This document shows, piece by piece, positions 21,501 to 34,605 of a DNA stretch of 64,000 bases (position 1 is its first letter; each line of letters opens with the position of its first letter). The stretch is from Thozetella sp. PMI_491 (lineage: Eukaryota; Ascomycota; Sordariomycetes; Chaetosphaeriales; Chaetosphaeriaceae), in NCBI GenBank assembly GCA_021432635.1, contig MU270083.1, positions 66,114-130,113 of the forward strand, given 5' to 3'. The translations under genes were made by a program, and so were the position numbers. Below the pieces are notes generated by a model. That model did not search any database. It was not told where the DNA came from and saw only the letters and a list, made by a program, of their open reading frames with translations.

Positions 21501-24500
21501 TACGGGGCCGACGTTGTCCTATCCTGCGCTACCCGGACCGCACGATCTTAGTTGCGCGCGGTGGCAATACTACGGCGGAAAGGATACGCGGGAGGCACAC
21601 ATGGCCTTACCACACCTTGCCAGCAATGTGAGGAGGAGCACTTGGGCAAACAGGAACGCGCGAAGGGATAAGTACAGCTCCATCTACTGACAGGGTTGAC
21701 CTCTAGTGGTGGCGACGGGTTCCTGCCTTCCCGCAGGCCCGGGCGATGGAAGGCACGGCCCGAGATTCGCGGATAGCATAGCGGCAACCGGAGGCCCAGT
21801 GCTTTCCTTATCATCGTCTAAGGGAATCAAGTCTATACAACTCTCTCTTATAAGCAGATGCAGTGCTGCCATTGCAGCGACGACGATGTGTTGTCACTTA
21901 GTGCCCGAGCCTTACAGATGTACTTAGTCCAAATCCGGATACCAGTGCCCTATGCTACCGCCTATACTACCCTGGCTAGCCCCGTAATTGTGCCACTTCT
22001 ATAGCAGGCAAGGACCAGCACATAGTTATCGTCTACCTAGGGCCGAAGCGACATGGAACAAAGATCTACGCCATTAAGAGCGCCTACGTGATATAATCGA
22101 GTGTTCTGCTTGAGAGCCATGCGCCCGAAGCAAGTACAGCAACGACTACGCTGGCACACCTAAGCAAGCAGTAGCAAGTGTGCCGCCAGTCGAGGGTCTG
22201 TGGGCCAGCATCGTGATAAAACGGAGCGAGAGACCGTCTGAGGAGAAAACGGTGCGCTTTCGCAAAGCGCCCGAATAGGCAAACCACTCGCGTCCCCATG
22301 GAGCCCCGGATGCGGCGGCAGCGGTATCGATAGACCGCTGGGGGGGAGGAGGGAGGAGGGGAGGCAAAACGAGCGAGCCCGGGCGGGCGTGCGGCTCAGG
22401 GTCGCAGGGAGCTGACTTCCGAGAGCAAGCACCAACGCTTGCGCTCGCAATAGATAGAGCCAAGGCATCGCTTCGCAGATATGCTGGTAGCGAGTAGGCT
22501 AGAGATGCCGTCGGAGGGGGGGCAGGAGGCTTCCTTCTGGGCAGTGTGACTACCAAACGTAAGACCTCCCCACAGGCTAATTGCTCCTAGTGCCAGCTCC
22601 CCGGCAGTTTAGGCCACAGGGGGCACTGGATGTGGAGGCGAAGGAACGGCGGCGCTAGGAGAATTTAAACGGACACGAGCGCTAGCAATCGGACCCGTCG
22701 GAATCTGATGATCGGCTGCCTTGGAGCCCACGTTGCTGTAGGAGTGCGCAGTATGCAATTAGAGCGTGGTGGACTGGCGCACGGCCAGTGTCTGGGGGGA
22801 GGGGGGAGGAAGAGGGGCGTTTACCAGCATCAGCATGCGCGTCATGGTTGGGTTTCGCCGGCGCGAGGCGCCCGCAAACAAAAGTCCAAAGTCTCTTGGA
22901 CTGCGTCGTTCGCTGCACTGACCACGGACTTGACCGCGCGCTTCCCCCCTCCTCTGATGTCTCATCCCTCCCCGGCAAGCCTAGTCCTGCGCGGGCGGAC
23001 GGCAGAGCAGGGCGACGAGGCGGCCGCTGATCGACGTCGAGTCTGTCTCGAGTCTGAAGTGTCTAGTGTGTTTGCAGTGGTATCTGTAGATCCGGCGGGA
23101 GATTGGCAATGCAGGGCTCCAGGTAAAGGTATGATTCGCTCTTCGCGAATTGACATCCTTTGGAGGCAGGGTAGCAGCCAATGAACACTGATACTGCCAC
23201 ACATGAGCCTCACTCTGTGCGAAGTATAGCGGTCATCCCGCGGCGTATGCCAACGCCCTGCCCTGTCTCTACTCCACGTACAGCTAGGCCGGGTAGCTAG
23301 CCCGCACTGCTAGCGAGTTACAGGGCGTAGGCCAGGAAGCTAGGGTGGCCCCAGGGAGCTAGCCCGGCCAGCTAGCCCGGGGGTGACGAGGGCCTGTCGC
23401 CTTGGGTCGCAGAGAGCGACGCTAACTCGGAGGCCATTGGCGATCAATTCGCTTCGCCTTGTCGTGCCGAGGGGCCACTTCCCTACGCAGGAGCCTCTCG
23501 CTACATAGCCCTGTCACTTACGTAGCGTCTCCAGCGCCGTGACTCGCCAGAGAGGCAGCAGTCTGTTCATCCGGTGATTAAAGAAATCCCCCTGGGGCCT
23601 GGCGGCTCAATCTAGTCGCTGTGGTTGTCCAATGCTACGGGAGATAACCGGGGGGGAGGGAGGGGGGGAGGGATGTTTTGGACCGCCCTCAGCATGATCT
23701 CCAGCCACGCCTGGGGGGGGGGCGTGTATGTCAGCAGCAGCAAGGCCACGGTGAGTGGACGCCTTCCCCGCGCTGAGGACCAAGCCCGAGGGGTTAACCC
23801 GGACCGCCCAGGCAAGGCGACCCAGCCGCACGGTGATGCCTCTGTGTAGAGCGGTTTGGTTATGGTGGAACGCTAGCATGCTGGAAGGACTGGCTGACAG
23901 CCAGTGTGTGTTGTCGTGGCCCGCCACATGCCTGGTCCTTTTCAACCTCCCTCCTCCGGAGAGGTCCTGGAGGAACACCCCCCTTCTTCCCCTTACCCTT
24001 CCCCTTTCTCCTGGAGCGTCTCTCCCCCAACCCTCCAACCATGCCCCTCCCTCCCCCCTCCTTATCACCCCTCCTCTCATCTCCAGCATGTGTCGCACAT
24101 GTGGCAGACGCGGGGACCCTTTGCAAACAGAGATCCCGCCAACGAATCCAGGCCGGAAAGTGGGCTAGCGGTCGATCCTGGCATGCTAAGGGTCACCCCC
24201 TTTGTCGGTATGGGAGGGCCGGGCTGCGCTGTGGATGGCTGCCAGGCCAGGAGAGTACGGGAGACGACGGGGACGTCCCGTCACGCGTACGTCTGAGGCC
24301 CAAAGTCCAAAAGCCAAGGCCCGTGCCAAGATAGAGCCAAGACTGGCTACCCTCGTGCTGGTGTCGCACTCGCGCTCTCGCGCTCCTGTACTTTTGCTAT
24401 CTTGAGGAATGCGGAAGCCCACCAGCCGGATCTCTCCAGGATAGAGATGAGGAGAGCCAATAGACAGCCGAGGGGGAGATTCCCCCGCCAAGACGGTGCG

Positions 24501-27247
24501 GCGGGCTGCGCAGGCCAGGGGTGTAGGAAGCCAGGACCCGAGCCAGAATCGAGCCAAGACCCCAGGACAGCATCATTGTGCGCTTCCAACTATGATTTCG
24601 TCCGCCTTCTCCCCAACCCCTTTTCTCTCTCTCTCTCTTCTCTCCGACAACCAACATGGAATAGAGCCAGAAGCGGAAGCTCGTAGCGCGGCCGGTGTCT
24701 CGCCATCTCCACGCATCTTGGATATGATGATGTATGCGGTCTCCGCATGTGCCGGTTAGGTCGGACGAGGCCTGTAGCAGCATGGGACGATGCTCTGAAG
24801 CGGCGGAGTGCGTGGGGCGGCCTATCGAGCCAACCAGGACACCTCTTTGGGCACGAAGCTCCTGAGCAGGCTGTCTGGCAGGCCTGCTAAGAGGGGTTTG
24901 GTCCCCGCTTGTTCGCCCTGTCAGCTCGTCCGCCCTGCAAGCTAAGGTGGAGCCCGAAGAGCTTAGCAAGCTTGCTTTCGGGAGCTCTGTCTGAGACACA
25001 CCAAAAAAAAAAAACACACCCCTCCCCCCCCCCGGTCCAGAACAAACGACTTTTTTGAGGAACACTGCTGCAAGCTAGATCCTCCTCCTGTACCTGTATT
25101 CCTACTCGCAGAGCATCTTTGTCGTTTTCGGAGCCCGAAGCAACGTCGCGCAAAGTATCTGCAAGTTCACAACATGTTCACGACCCCGCCCCCACCAGGT
25201 TCCTTCGAGGTCTCTGCTGTGTCGCTGTGTATCTTCTTGTCCCTGCCCTGTCTCTTCCTTCCCCTGTTGCAGACGCTGTTGCTGTCTTGTCCTTTCTCTT
25301 TCCTTCTCCTCGCCCCCCCCCCCCTTCCCATTCCTTCCCTAGGCAAACCCCTCTGCTTGCTGATAGCCATAAGCCACCCCGTTCCCCCCCCCCTTTCCCC
25401 TTCCCCTTTCCCACCCCCTCCCCCCCACAGGCAAAGTAGTTTAACACCTAGTTGTGGTATCTTACCTAGATCCAAAAGTGATGAGCGCTGGGGGTGCATC
25501 TCTTGGCATTTTGCCAAGCCCGCTAACAGCGGAACGATGTGCACACCCTAACGCGAAGATGGAGGTGTGGAGACCTTCCATCCGGGCTTCCACAGCGTTT
25601 CCATGCATGCAGTGATCTTTTTCTATCCTTCGAGAAGGCGACGGCTGATTCGGAAAGTCCCACCATCAAACACGTACATTTGCACCTTTTTCCACACATT
25701 CCCATACGACAAAGCCGTCCCAGGGTCCACACAGATGCCGTCGCAGATAGACCCGCGCTTCCTACGAATGCCACTAGGCATCCCTGCGGGCACCTCTCCA
25801 CGCACAAATGACCTACAGCGTCCCGCGCGTGGCGCCTAGACCCATTGATGGATGCGGTAAGAAGCCGAACCAAAGGGCAAGAGCCCGAGATGTTGGATTC
25901 ACGAACACCGCAAGCAGCAACGCAAGCACCCCCGACCAGCCAGGCCGGCCGGCTCGCGGAGCTTCTCGGGTCTGTGCTCGAGACATGGCGCAGAGAGGGA
26001 GCTCGAGAGGGAGCTCAAGAGGATGGTGCTAACTGACAAAGGAAACACGATCGAGATCTCTCTCCAGACTGCGCCAAGCCCAGCTGCCCCAGGGCCTATG
26101 TGCTCGGAGAATTTCCCCATCATTGACTGCTTGCCATGCTTGGCCCCCTTGTCCGCAATGGGGAAGAGAGAGGGCATCCCCGGCCCCTGTGGCTGGTGCG
26201 GTCGTCGTCCCTCCCCAGCCCTCCCCAGCCCTCGACCTCTGGCTTCCTCTTACGGTGCCGGCAGGAAAAGAGAGACAAACAGAGGCAAAGGCATGACGAC
26301 GAATGAGGGCGCTCCAACGCGTCTCCTTCCTCAGCCCCGAGAGCCCATGAGGACCCAAAGGCTGGCTGGAGGACGCAGCTCTCGAAAAAGCCGGCCCGTT
26401 GAGGACGAAAAGCGGGACGAGCCTGGTGAACCGAAAGGAAGGGACGTGCGAATCGTGCTCCTGAGAGACACAGGAGACAAAGTAAACAGACGTGGCGCTG
26501 CAGCCCGCCGTCGGGCAAGCCTAAATTCCTCTTTTCGGCGATGACCGTCATGTTCTCGAAGGAGTGGAGGCGCCAACGTCCCACTTCCCGTGTAGCAGGA
26601 GTGAACCAAACTCCAGGACAAAGGTTGAAAGGCCAAAATCCGGTGTTAAGGTACCGGGCATCAGCTCCCAGCCCTGCCCGCTTAGCGTCCCCAGGGCCTG
26701 GCATGCCATCGTGGCCTGCAGTAAGACATACGGGGAGCCAAAGGCCGAACGGCCATCGGCCGATAGCCTACCGTGACGAAAGCTGGGTAGGAGAGGTGCG
26801 GGCGAACAGACCTCGGTGAGGTGTTCGCTTGCCGCTCTTCGCATTGTCGCCCTCACAGGGGCTTTGTTGCGGGATGCCCGACATCCTGTCATCACGTTCA
26901 GTCAGAATCTCGGGGGGCTGACCTCGTAGCGCTGGTGATTCCGCGCCTAGGTATGCAGCGCCTCCAACTGGCTCGAGGCGCACGCGTGTACGCCGGAGGA
27001 CTATCTCGCCAATTTAGTAACTGATCGACGGCGTTTCAAAGCCTATGGTTATTTTGGGTCTATACGCCTCGGCCCTAAGCGCTACTAACTTTCTCTAACC
27101 AGGGCCAGCGTCCTACCACATACTAGGCAGTCGAGAGCCTAGGGAGACGCTAAAGGACTAAGACCGGCGGGAAGATATGCCCTTAGCATGCTCTCTGACG
27201 ATCCCATATTCCGCAGCACCTACGTATCGTGTGTGCTTGTGTGTGTG

Positions 27248-27265
27248 TCTGTCTGCCTGCCTGCC

Positions 27266-27312
<47 letters not shown>
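27248..27312. repeat. (CTGT)n / (CTGC)n microsatellite
   Basis: Uninterrupted CTGT units run from about 27264 to 27310, preceded by a few CTGC units and a short GT run. The tract is open in more than one frame, giving artificial Cys/Val/Ser repeats. Confidence 0.9.
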
Positions 27313-27313
<1 letters not shown>

Positions 27314-28021
27314 CTGCCTTGGTCGCTGCTGCACTGTCTTTGCGCCTTTAGCAGCAGGATGGAGCAGCGGCCACGATCAAGTGCCACACGAGTCATTTCC
27401 TATTGCGGGCGGGTCTCAGCAGCAGCCCACAACAACGCGTGTTGAGTGAGGCCAGCTCGCTTGGCGGGCGCCTCGTCCACGCTCCGCTCCGTGGACATCT
27501 CCGCGGTGCCCGCCTCTCTTTGCTGGTTCGACGGCGCTACAGCGGCCCGAAGACTCGCGTGATGCCTGCAGTGTCACCACGCCCCTCTATGCGTCTTTTC
27601 TGCCAAGAAGGCGACCCGACTGCCTGGGGGGGGGCATTCTTCGACGCTGCAAAATGTGCTCGCTCAGCTCATTTCTCTTTCGCCCTGCGGTGTGCCGCGC
27701 GCAACGAGACAGAGGTGGAATCTGACATGCTCCGGGCCCCGTCCGCCGTAAGCCTCCCGGAAGTGAGCGCCGCCCTTGGGCGTGCGCAAGCCTCGCCGAC
27801 AGGGAGAGGACCTGACCAGGCGGTGAGACCTAGCCGGTGCCGGTCCTCTCTCCTCTTTTGCCCTATGGGGTGCTACGGAGCCCGTGCCTACGAGTCCGTC
27901 CGCTGTCTTGCCCCAAAATGGCGTACACTCTTTTGGGCATGCGAATGGGTGCGGTACGACTAGAGACGTCTTACTTCTCGGCACGGCGTAATCCGAGGCC
28001 AGAACGGTGTGAGCGAGCCCC

Positions 28022-28037
28022 GGGGGGGGGGGGGGGG
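28022..28037. repeat. G16 homopolymer
   Basis: Sixteen consecutive G. A second run of 13 G lies at 28580-28592. Both are in the gene-free 18.6-31.6 kb region. Confidence 0.9.
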
Positions 28038-31000
28038 CGCTCGCTCGTCGTCGTACAGAAACGGTACCCTTACAGACAGCGTAAGAGGAGTCTGACTCGG
28101 TCGAGTCTGGCCGAATTCAATTGCGCAAAGAGCAGTGATGCAACTATCGGGACCATCGCCCGCACGTCCAGTGTCGCGCACCTTGGCGCCCAGTCGTGAG
28201 TGTGCGCACCTGGCTGCGTGCCAGGGGCCGAGGACGTAGGCGATACGAGTTACGACGGGCCATCGATACGCCTAGTGCTCAGCCCGGCCACGTCGTCTTA
28301 GCTCCAGCGCAGCGGCAGATTAGTCCACATGTGCCAAAAGCATGCGTATTCGCATAACCCACAAAGGGGGCTGGGGCAGCTGTTTTGCCGTCACGTCGGC
28401 CATGGCGACTTCGATTGGCGAGAGAGGCCTCTTGAGTTCGTCCGGAGGCCGAAGCCGACTAGGCGACTTACGCGGTCGATACTGGGTCTCAGCAGCTGCG
28501 AAGCAGCCACATCGCAACACACACCAGAATCGCGCTCGTGTCACGGGAAGGCCTCCCGGAAGACAACCACGTCTGGGGAGGGGGGGGGGGGGAAGGTTAG
28601 GACAGAATGGATGAGCTGCGGTGCGGGCACGCCGCTTAGGCCACGAGCACACGAGCACACACACAGGGACGGACGCCCAGCTTCTCTCCGCCCCGGTCCA
28701 CGGCGGGCCGTCCCCAGCAAACCAAGGCAGCCAAGCCCAGCACGGTGGAAAGCTTGCACCGGCGATCGTTTTTATCGGACGACCTATTTCTAGGCTTTCA
28801 AGTCTGGCAAAACTATGAGGCGATACTGCCCACTCTAAAGGTTGCCGCCGGGCCGTGCCAAGACGGAAACCACCGCGGCCATTTGACCCCTCCTTCACCT
28901 TTCACAGCTTCATAGGGCTGTCTGTCTCCATCGCCAGCCGTTACGCCCGAACATAGCCCACCGTTGGCCATGGGCGCCTATCACCCTAGTTCCCCGTTCC
29001 CCGCCACCCTTTCCTCGATCGACGGGACATTTGCCGTACTTGACGACCTGTTTAGCAAAGACGTATCTTGGATGGCTGGCTAGCTTAGATGCAGGTTTCC
29101 CCCCTTCCCTTCCTCCCCCTCCTGGGGCGCGCGGATGAGGCATCATCCATTGGTGGCTTTGGCACAGATACGGGCTATTGTTAGATCCGAGCGGCTTTTA
29201 GGTCCCAGTCGGCCAGGGGGAGAAGTAGGTCGAAGCAGTGCCGTTGGCCAAAATGCACGCTGGCGGCGGCCACAGCCAACAAACAGACAAACACGAAAAC
29301 CAAATGCCAGCATGTATAGGTGGGCAAATGGCTAGCATGCAAACAAACGGCAAGCAACAGGATGAGCTGTGGGGGGCAGGAAGCTGCCGTGCTTCAAGGT
29401 GCAAACGACTGCACAGTTGTTGTTGGTTGGGATCGAGAGGTCAGCAGCTTCTTTCCCCCCGGATCATCTCCCCAATCCTGCAGAAAAGCGAGGAGTGGAC
29501 AGGAAGGGGAATTGGGGGGGGGGAGGGGGATGGGGGCCCAATCTGTAGTTGCGAGAGGATGTCTCTCTAGAGAGTGCGTACGTAGTAGTCTGCGGCGAGT
29601 TTAATCTCCCCTACGCGCCCCAGATGTGCCGCTCACAGTTGATTGCTCAGTTCGGCTAGCCACCTCTGACAGTGGGGGCTGCGTGTGATATCAGAGCGTC
29701 CATTCCTCCACCTCCCTCCCTGGTCGTTATGTCAAGCCTGCCTTGGTTACGTGGCACCCTGATATCTCTTTGTTGATACGACGGTGGCGATCGCCGTGCT
29801 CAAGGTGTATAACCTCATCTGTTGCAAAGCCGAACCCTGCGCCCCAGGATTCGCGGATAGTGCTTCCAAAGCTCTCTACCTCTTTGGGAAGAGAGAGGCG
29901 TGCGTCTGTAGGCTGTACCCAAGTCTCTGCGGAGAGTACGCCGATCCTATTGAGTGGCTATGGGTAGATAGCCTTGCTCGTCTTGCTGCTACCCGGTCGA
30001 GGTGAAGCCAAGGAAGCTAAGATAGCACTTTCTTGTCTGTCCTCCTGCAGGCCTCATTCCGCTGTTCGAAAGTCCCCCCGCCCCGCCTCGTTCGGTCCCG
30101 GGGGGGCACAGAGCAGACGGGAGAAGAAGGGATTGCTGGGTTTCGCACCGGACGCTGGCGGTCCCGGGCGTCTCTCTCCGCCGTCGGTGCTAGGCCGCCG
30201 GGTAAGGATCAAACATTTCGTATTCTTAGCCCTTAGGTCTTTGGAGGTGGTTTTTTTTTTGGTCGTCTGCTGGGGACGTGAGGACTCCCGGGGCTGAGGC
30301 GGACAAAGGGCTAGCTGATGGAGTGCTGGAGCGCTGGTCTGTTGGCTCTCGAGTAAAGCTGCCTTTTGGGACGATCTGGCGTAGGATGAGTGGTTGACGA
30401 ATGGGGAAGGATCCTGGCACCCTTGCATTGCGGCACGCCTGCCGCCCCCGAGATGTCACAAAGACACCGCAGAGGCGAGCAAAGCCCCGTCGGCGATCAT
30501 CGGTAGTTGCCAGGGATGGGTGGCAGCAGGGTCTCGCGCAATCTAGGCCAACTCTTCTGCCTGCTTAGCTCAGGTCGCAGCCTCCCAAAAATATCTTCCT
30601 CAGGCGAGGCGACGAGACAGCGCCGGCCGCTCGACGCGAAGCAAGCCAAGGTTTCGTCATTAGCTTCCCGGCCCTAATTGCTTAGTGATGACTATGGTGC
30701 TCCTTACGGTATAGAACGTTTCCCAGCGCACTGGCTCAAAGTCTCCGTGGCTCCATGGCGCTGCGCCGCAGGCGCTGAAAGTGGGCCAAACCCCAAAGGA
30801 GCGACCAGGGTCGAGCCGAACCAAAGGGAAACCAAAAGATCCTGTCAGAGTGATTGCTCGTTCGCTGCAGTTTGTCGGTCGGTACGACTGTGTATGTAAT
30901 AGGTATTCATCATTTCGTGAGCGCGAGCTGAGCTACATAGTATAGAAAAGAAGAAAAAAAAAACAGAGATTCTTCCAGTCCTTCCCCCCATAGGGCATTA

Positions 31001-31565
31001 TCTCGGCTGGACCCCATTCATTGCCCATTCATTGCCTTCTCCCGAAGGCAAGAGACTTGCGTATAGTACAGCTCAAAAAAAAGACCAGCTTCGCTCATGC
31101 GTCCGGTCTCGACATGCGGGAGGTATCAAACAAGCCCGACCTCACTCGACGCTGCCATGCTCATTATTCTAGGGCGGTCAGCCCGAAAGGAAGGCGAGAG
31201 ACTGGCCGAGTGAGGTTGCAAGGGGAAGGAAAAGAGGAGGAAGGTCGTCTGTAACCCAGTTGGGAAATCCTTCCCGCGGGCGTAGCCCAAAAACGCCCAC
31301 ATACGTGCGACCCGAGAAACTCCAGCTGAGCAAAGAAAATCAAGACGATAAAAAAAAGAGGAAAGAAAACGCCGAAAAATGCTCCTGCCAATTTTGCGTA
31401 CTGGCACTTCAAAAAAACCGTCCTAGCAGTGAACCACCCACCCAATCTCCGGTGCGCCAACCCAAGTAGCAGTCCTGGTCATGTCGTCGTAGCAGCCCGG
31501 GGTTTCGTGTGAACGAATCACTCGGGGCGTAGCGGGGAACGTCTTGATGTACTCTGGGTCGGCGC

Positions 31566-32817
31566 TCACAGCCGCATCAGCTCGGCGTCGTAGCCCGTGT
31601 ACATCATCGGGTCCTCAATGCCCAGCATCACATCCGGATTTGGGCAGGAGAGTACGTGCGGCTTGATGGTACCATAGCCCTGCGCCTCGAGCAGGGACTG
31701 GTTCAGGAGGTCAATGTCCATGTACTGGCCACCCGAGGCGAGGAACTGTTGGCTGGAGAGATCGATGGAGCCACCTCCCCGGCTGGTGGGCCAGGCGGGG
31801 CTGAAGCCGCCGGCGAGCGCGGGGGAGTGTCCTGGGAAGCTATCGGGGGTGCTGGTATCGAAGTCGTTGTAGGTCATGCTCCGGGGTGACATGGCAACGG
31901 AGCCAGCGCTAGCACTGCCGAAGGCGACGCGGCGGTAGTCGGCCTCGTCGAGCTCGGAGGGGTCCAGCTCCGATGGGCTGGCTTCGTGGTGGCTGCCCTG
32001 CGAGAGACCGTCCCGGGCCTGCTGGTCCTCGAGTTGGCGGGCCAGCTCGGCCAGGCCTGCCTCGTCTTCGGGGAAGACGCTGTGCACGGGCAGGTCGATG
32101 TCGCTGTTGGGCCGGATGCAGCCCAGCTTGGAGGCGATGTTGTGGATGACGGGCTGTCCTCGCTCGTTGAGCTCGGGCTCGCCCAGGTCCCACCGCTGGT
32201 TGGTGCGCACCATAGCGTACAACTTGTGAACGGTGGCGATGAGGGCAAACTGGCTGTTCTCGAGCACCTCGGCGTACCTGTTGATGGAAAAGTTTGGTCA
32301 GCGTGCTGCGGTGAGAGGCCAGGATAGGGGGAATTGGGTCAGCACATACCCTCTCGGGAGCTGCTTATACTCGGTCTTCTTACGCGTCCCGGCCGTGCAG
32401 ACGAGCCCGTCGTCTTTACACCTCTTGCAGGGGAACTCGCCATCGCACTGTGGGCAGGTTGTTAGTGGGGGCTGGCTCGGGAGGCAATTCGCTCTGGGGG
32501 AAGCGGCCGGCGGTACGAACCTTGGTCTTCTTCATCCTACACCTCTCGCACGCCTTCCATACTCTCTTGTGCCTTACATCGGCCACGGCGTGAGAAGTGT
32601 GGCTCTCGGTGGGCGGGGTGGGCGGCTGGTGGTGGTGGTGGTGGTGGCTGGAAGAAGTCTTGGAGGACGATTTGTGGCTCTTGTGGGAGCTGGACTTAGA
32701 CGCGGAGGACGAAGACTTGGAGGAGCTGCTGTGGTGGGACCGCTTCATACCGTGGGCGTGGTGGTGCGAGCGGAAATGCTCCTCCGAAGGAATTGGTGGT
32801 GTTGGTAATCCGTTCAT
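31566..32817 (-). CDS. Zn2Cys6 transcription factor
   Basis: Nuclear DNA-binding regulator. Three exons, 32817-32521, 32447-32350 and 32277-31566, 368 residues. Intron 1 (73 nt; GTTCGT, ACTAAC, CCACAG) splits the zinc cluster after KKTK. Intron 2 (72 nt; GTATGT, GCTGAC, CAACAG) falls just after it, joining QLPRG to YAEVLENSQF. The cluster is C90-x2-C93-x6-C100-x5-C106-x2-C109-x6-C116 with the usual RMKKTK basic stretch. The N-terminus (1-85) is Ser/Lys/His-rich with a six-His run and PPTPP motifs. After the cluster comes a conserved block (ALIATVHKLYAMVR, IDLPVHSVFPEDEA), then a polar C-terminal half that may activate transcription. There is no large fungal_trans domain, so it belongs to the short Zn2Cys6 regulators. 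The ATG context (CACAATGAAC) is good. I cannot name the target genes. Confidence 0.88.
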
Positions 32818-34155
32818 TGTGATGTGCTGGTGCCCGAGGCGACTGTCGTGGGCTTTCCGGAGTGTTTGGGGCGGACGAGGTCCAGAGGAGACAGTGTGCG
32901 TGGATGTGTGGGAGGGAGAGAGGCAGGGTCGGGCTTCAGGTGTAAGTCGAGTGCGTAACTCCGTTTACGGGGAATGCAGCTCAACTTAAAGGCGAGGCGG
33001 GCGGTTCGACTAAACACGGTGGGGCGAGACCTTTTTCCTACAGCAAGGCGTATGTATGGAGAGCCGCGGAATAAGCTGGTCCAGGAAATGAGTCGTGGCC
33101 GGGGAGTTATTAATAATGGAGGATATGATGATGAGTGTGTGACAAGCTCCCGGTCCGTCGCGAAGGGGGAGGTCAGAGAGACGGGGTGAAGGTGGATTCC
33201 ACAGCGCTGGGGCTAGGCAGTGCAGGGGGGGCGCGGAAAGAACGAAAGGGGGGAGGGGTCGCTCTTGCTTCCTCTTTTCGACAAAATGTTTAGAAGATGC
33301 AGCAGGATTAGGTGATACGACGCTCGCAGCTTCGTGTGCACAATTTCACGCGGCACAAGTTTTGATCCGCTCCAGTTTGTTCAACGAGGGGCCAATCCCG
33401 TCCGTCGGCGCCCGTGGTATCTTGGGGGGTGCTTTGGGCGGGCGGGGGAAGTTTTGCTGCTTCTGTGTGCCGGGAGCGAAACGCCTAGGAGCTCGGAAAG
33501 TTGGCTATCTCCGAGTCGGTGACGGGGACTTGTAAAGAAGCGACGCCAGCGAGCCAAAACGGCGCTGAGCAGTAGAAGGGGGGTAGGGGGGTGCGGCGGG
33601 CTGGGTTTTCTCGGCGCGCCGTTTTGCAAAGTAGAAACGGTGGAGCCGAAGTCTCGAGCAGGTAGGAGCGTGGTATCCTCCGTTTTCGAGCACGGTTGTC
33701 TAGCCTTTTGCGGGATTGTGCAGAAGTAGCAAGAGCACCTCAGATCCTTCCTGAGCTTCTTTTTTCCTTTTCTTTTCTTCCTCAGAGAGATAGAGAAAGA
33801 GAGAGGGGTGCCTCAAGATAAGAGAGGACAAGCGATGAGAGGGGGAGAAGAGGCAGGCTAATATAGCGACAATTGCTCTTCCTTTTGAGAGAGTTGGCTG
33901 GCCAAGACGCTTCTTTTCTTGAGCCAAGCTCTGGGCGCAGGTCGAAGACTAGCCAAGGTTGATGAGAGAAGAGGGGGAGGCGGGTGCCAATGTCGAAGCT
34001 GCCGGGCCTTGGTTTATACAAGGCAAAACTGGAGTCGGGTCCAATTGTGTACGACGCTTAGTGATATGTTGGTTGGTCGTCGGTCCGAGGCCGTCAGGGT
34101 TCCACGCTCAACAAGCACGTAGGGTGTGATGCGTCGGCAAGCCCAAGGCAAGAGA

Positions 34156-34162
34156 TATATAT
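34156..34162 (-). promoter_or_regulatory. Possible TATA box for the Zn2Cys6 gene
   Basis: ATATATA on the minus strand lies 1.34 kb upstream of the ATG at 32817. Long leaders with small upstream frames are common for fungal developmental regulators. Position is the only support. Confidence 0.22.
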
Positions 34163-34590
34163 GTCGTCCTGGGTCCGAGGAGCGTGAGAGCAAGACGGGC
34201 AGTGACTTTGCGAGATTCTCGAGAGCATGGCCTTGAGGGGAGACGGGAGATCGTCCTGTCTTATACAGCTCAGCCAAGCATCTCCACGCCATTGGATGGG
34301 TCCTGGATGGGAATCGCAAATCCCATATTGCGCGCCTGCCGGCCCCTCTGGTCCGAATAAGCAAATAAGCAACGCCCGCTTCGACACGAAAGGATCGTAG
34401 CCAGTGGCGTTCGATACAGTCCATCCTGAGCGCCTCGTCGTGCAGCACGCCGTTGCTAGGGGGGTAGGTATGTAGGCCGCCTGGAGCAAGCAGGGACACG
34501 ACTGCTATACAGGCACAGGCAGCGGTAGGGGTCCCGGGCTAAGGGGAGGGGTCGGGCTAAGGAGGGGCGTGGTCAAGATACAGCGTTCAA

Positions 34591-34605
34591 CCCCCCCCCC
34601 CCCCC
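34591..34605. repeat. C15 homopolymer
   Basis: Fifteen consecutive C. A G14 run follows at 35192-35205. Both are intergenic. Confidence 0.9.

Larger units (their letters stand above)
18562..31565. other. 13-kb GC-rich region without supported genes
   Basis: Many open frames of 60-230 codons are present on both strands, but their lengths fit chance in GC-rich DNA, and none shows a domain, signal peptide with cysteine pattern, or splice-linked partner. The region holds a (CTGT)n microsatellite, several G/C homopolymers, a cluster of GCTAGC-type motifs (23.28-23.39 kb), an 8-bp-stem hairpin (19614-19637) and loosely repeated GAGCCA-rich segments (24.3-24.7 kb). It lacks the AT bias of RIP. I see no RNA gene. 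Confidence 0.45.

Noticed and set aside
24397-25065. 222-codon minus-strand frame
   Set aside because: Low-complexity start from an A/C tract, no domain, and no sign of splicing to neighbours.
27177-27449. Overlapping frames with Cys/Val/Leu repeats
   Set aside because: They are the (CTGT)n microsatellite read in different frames.
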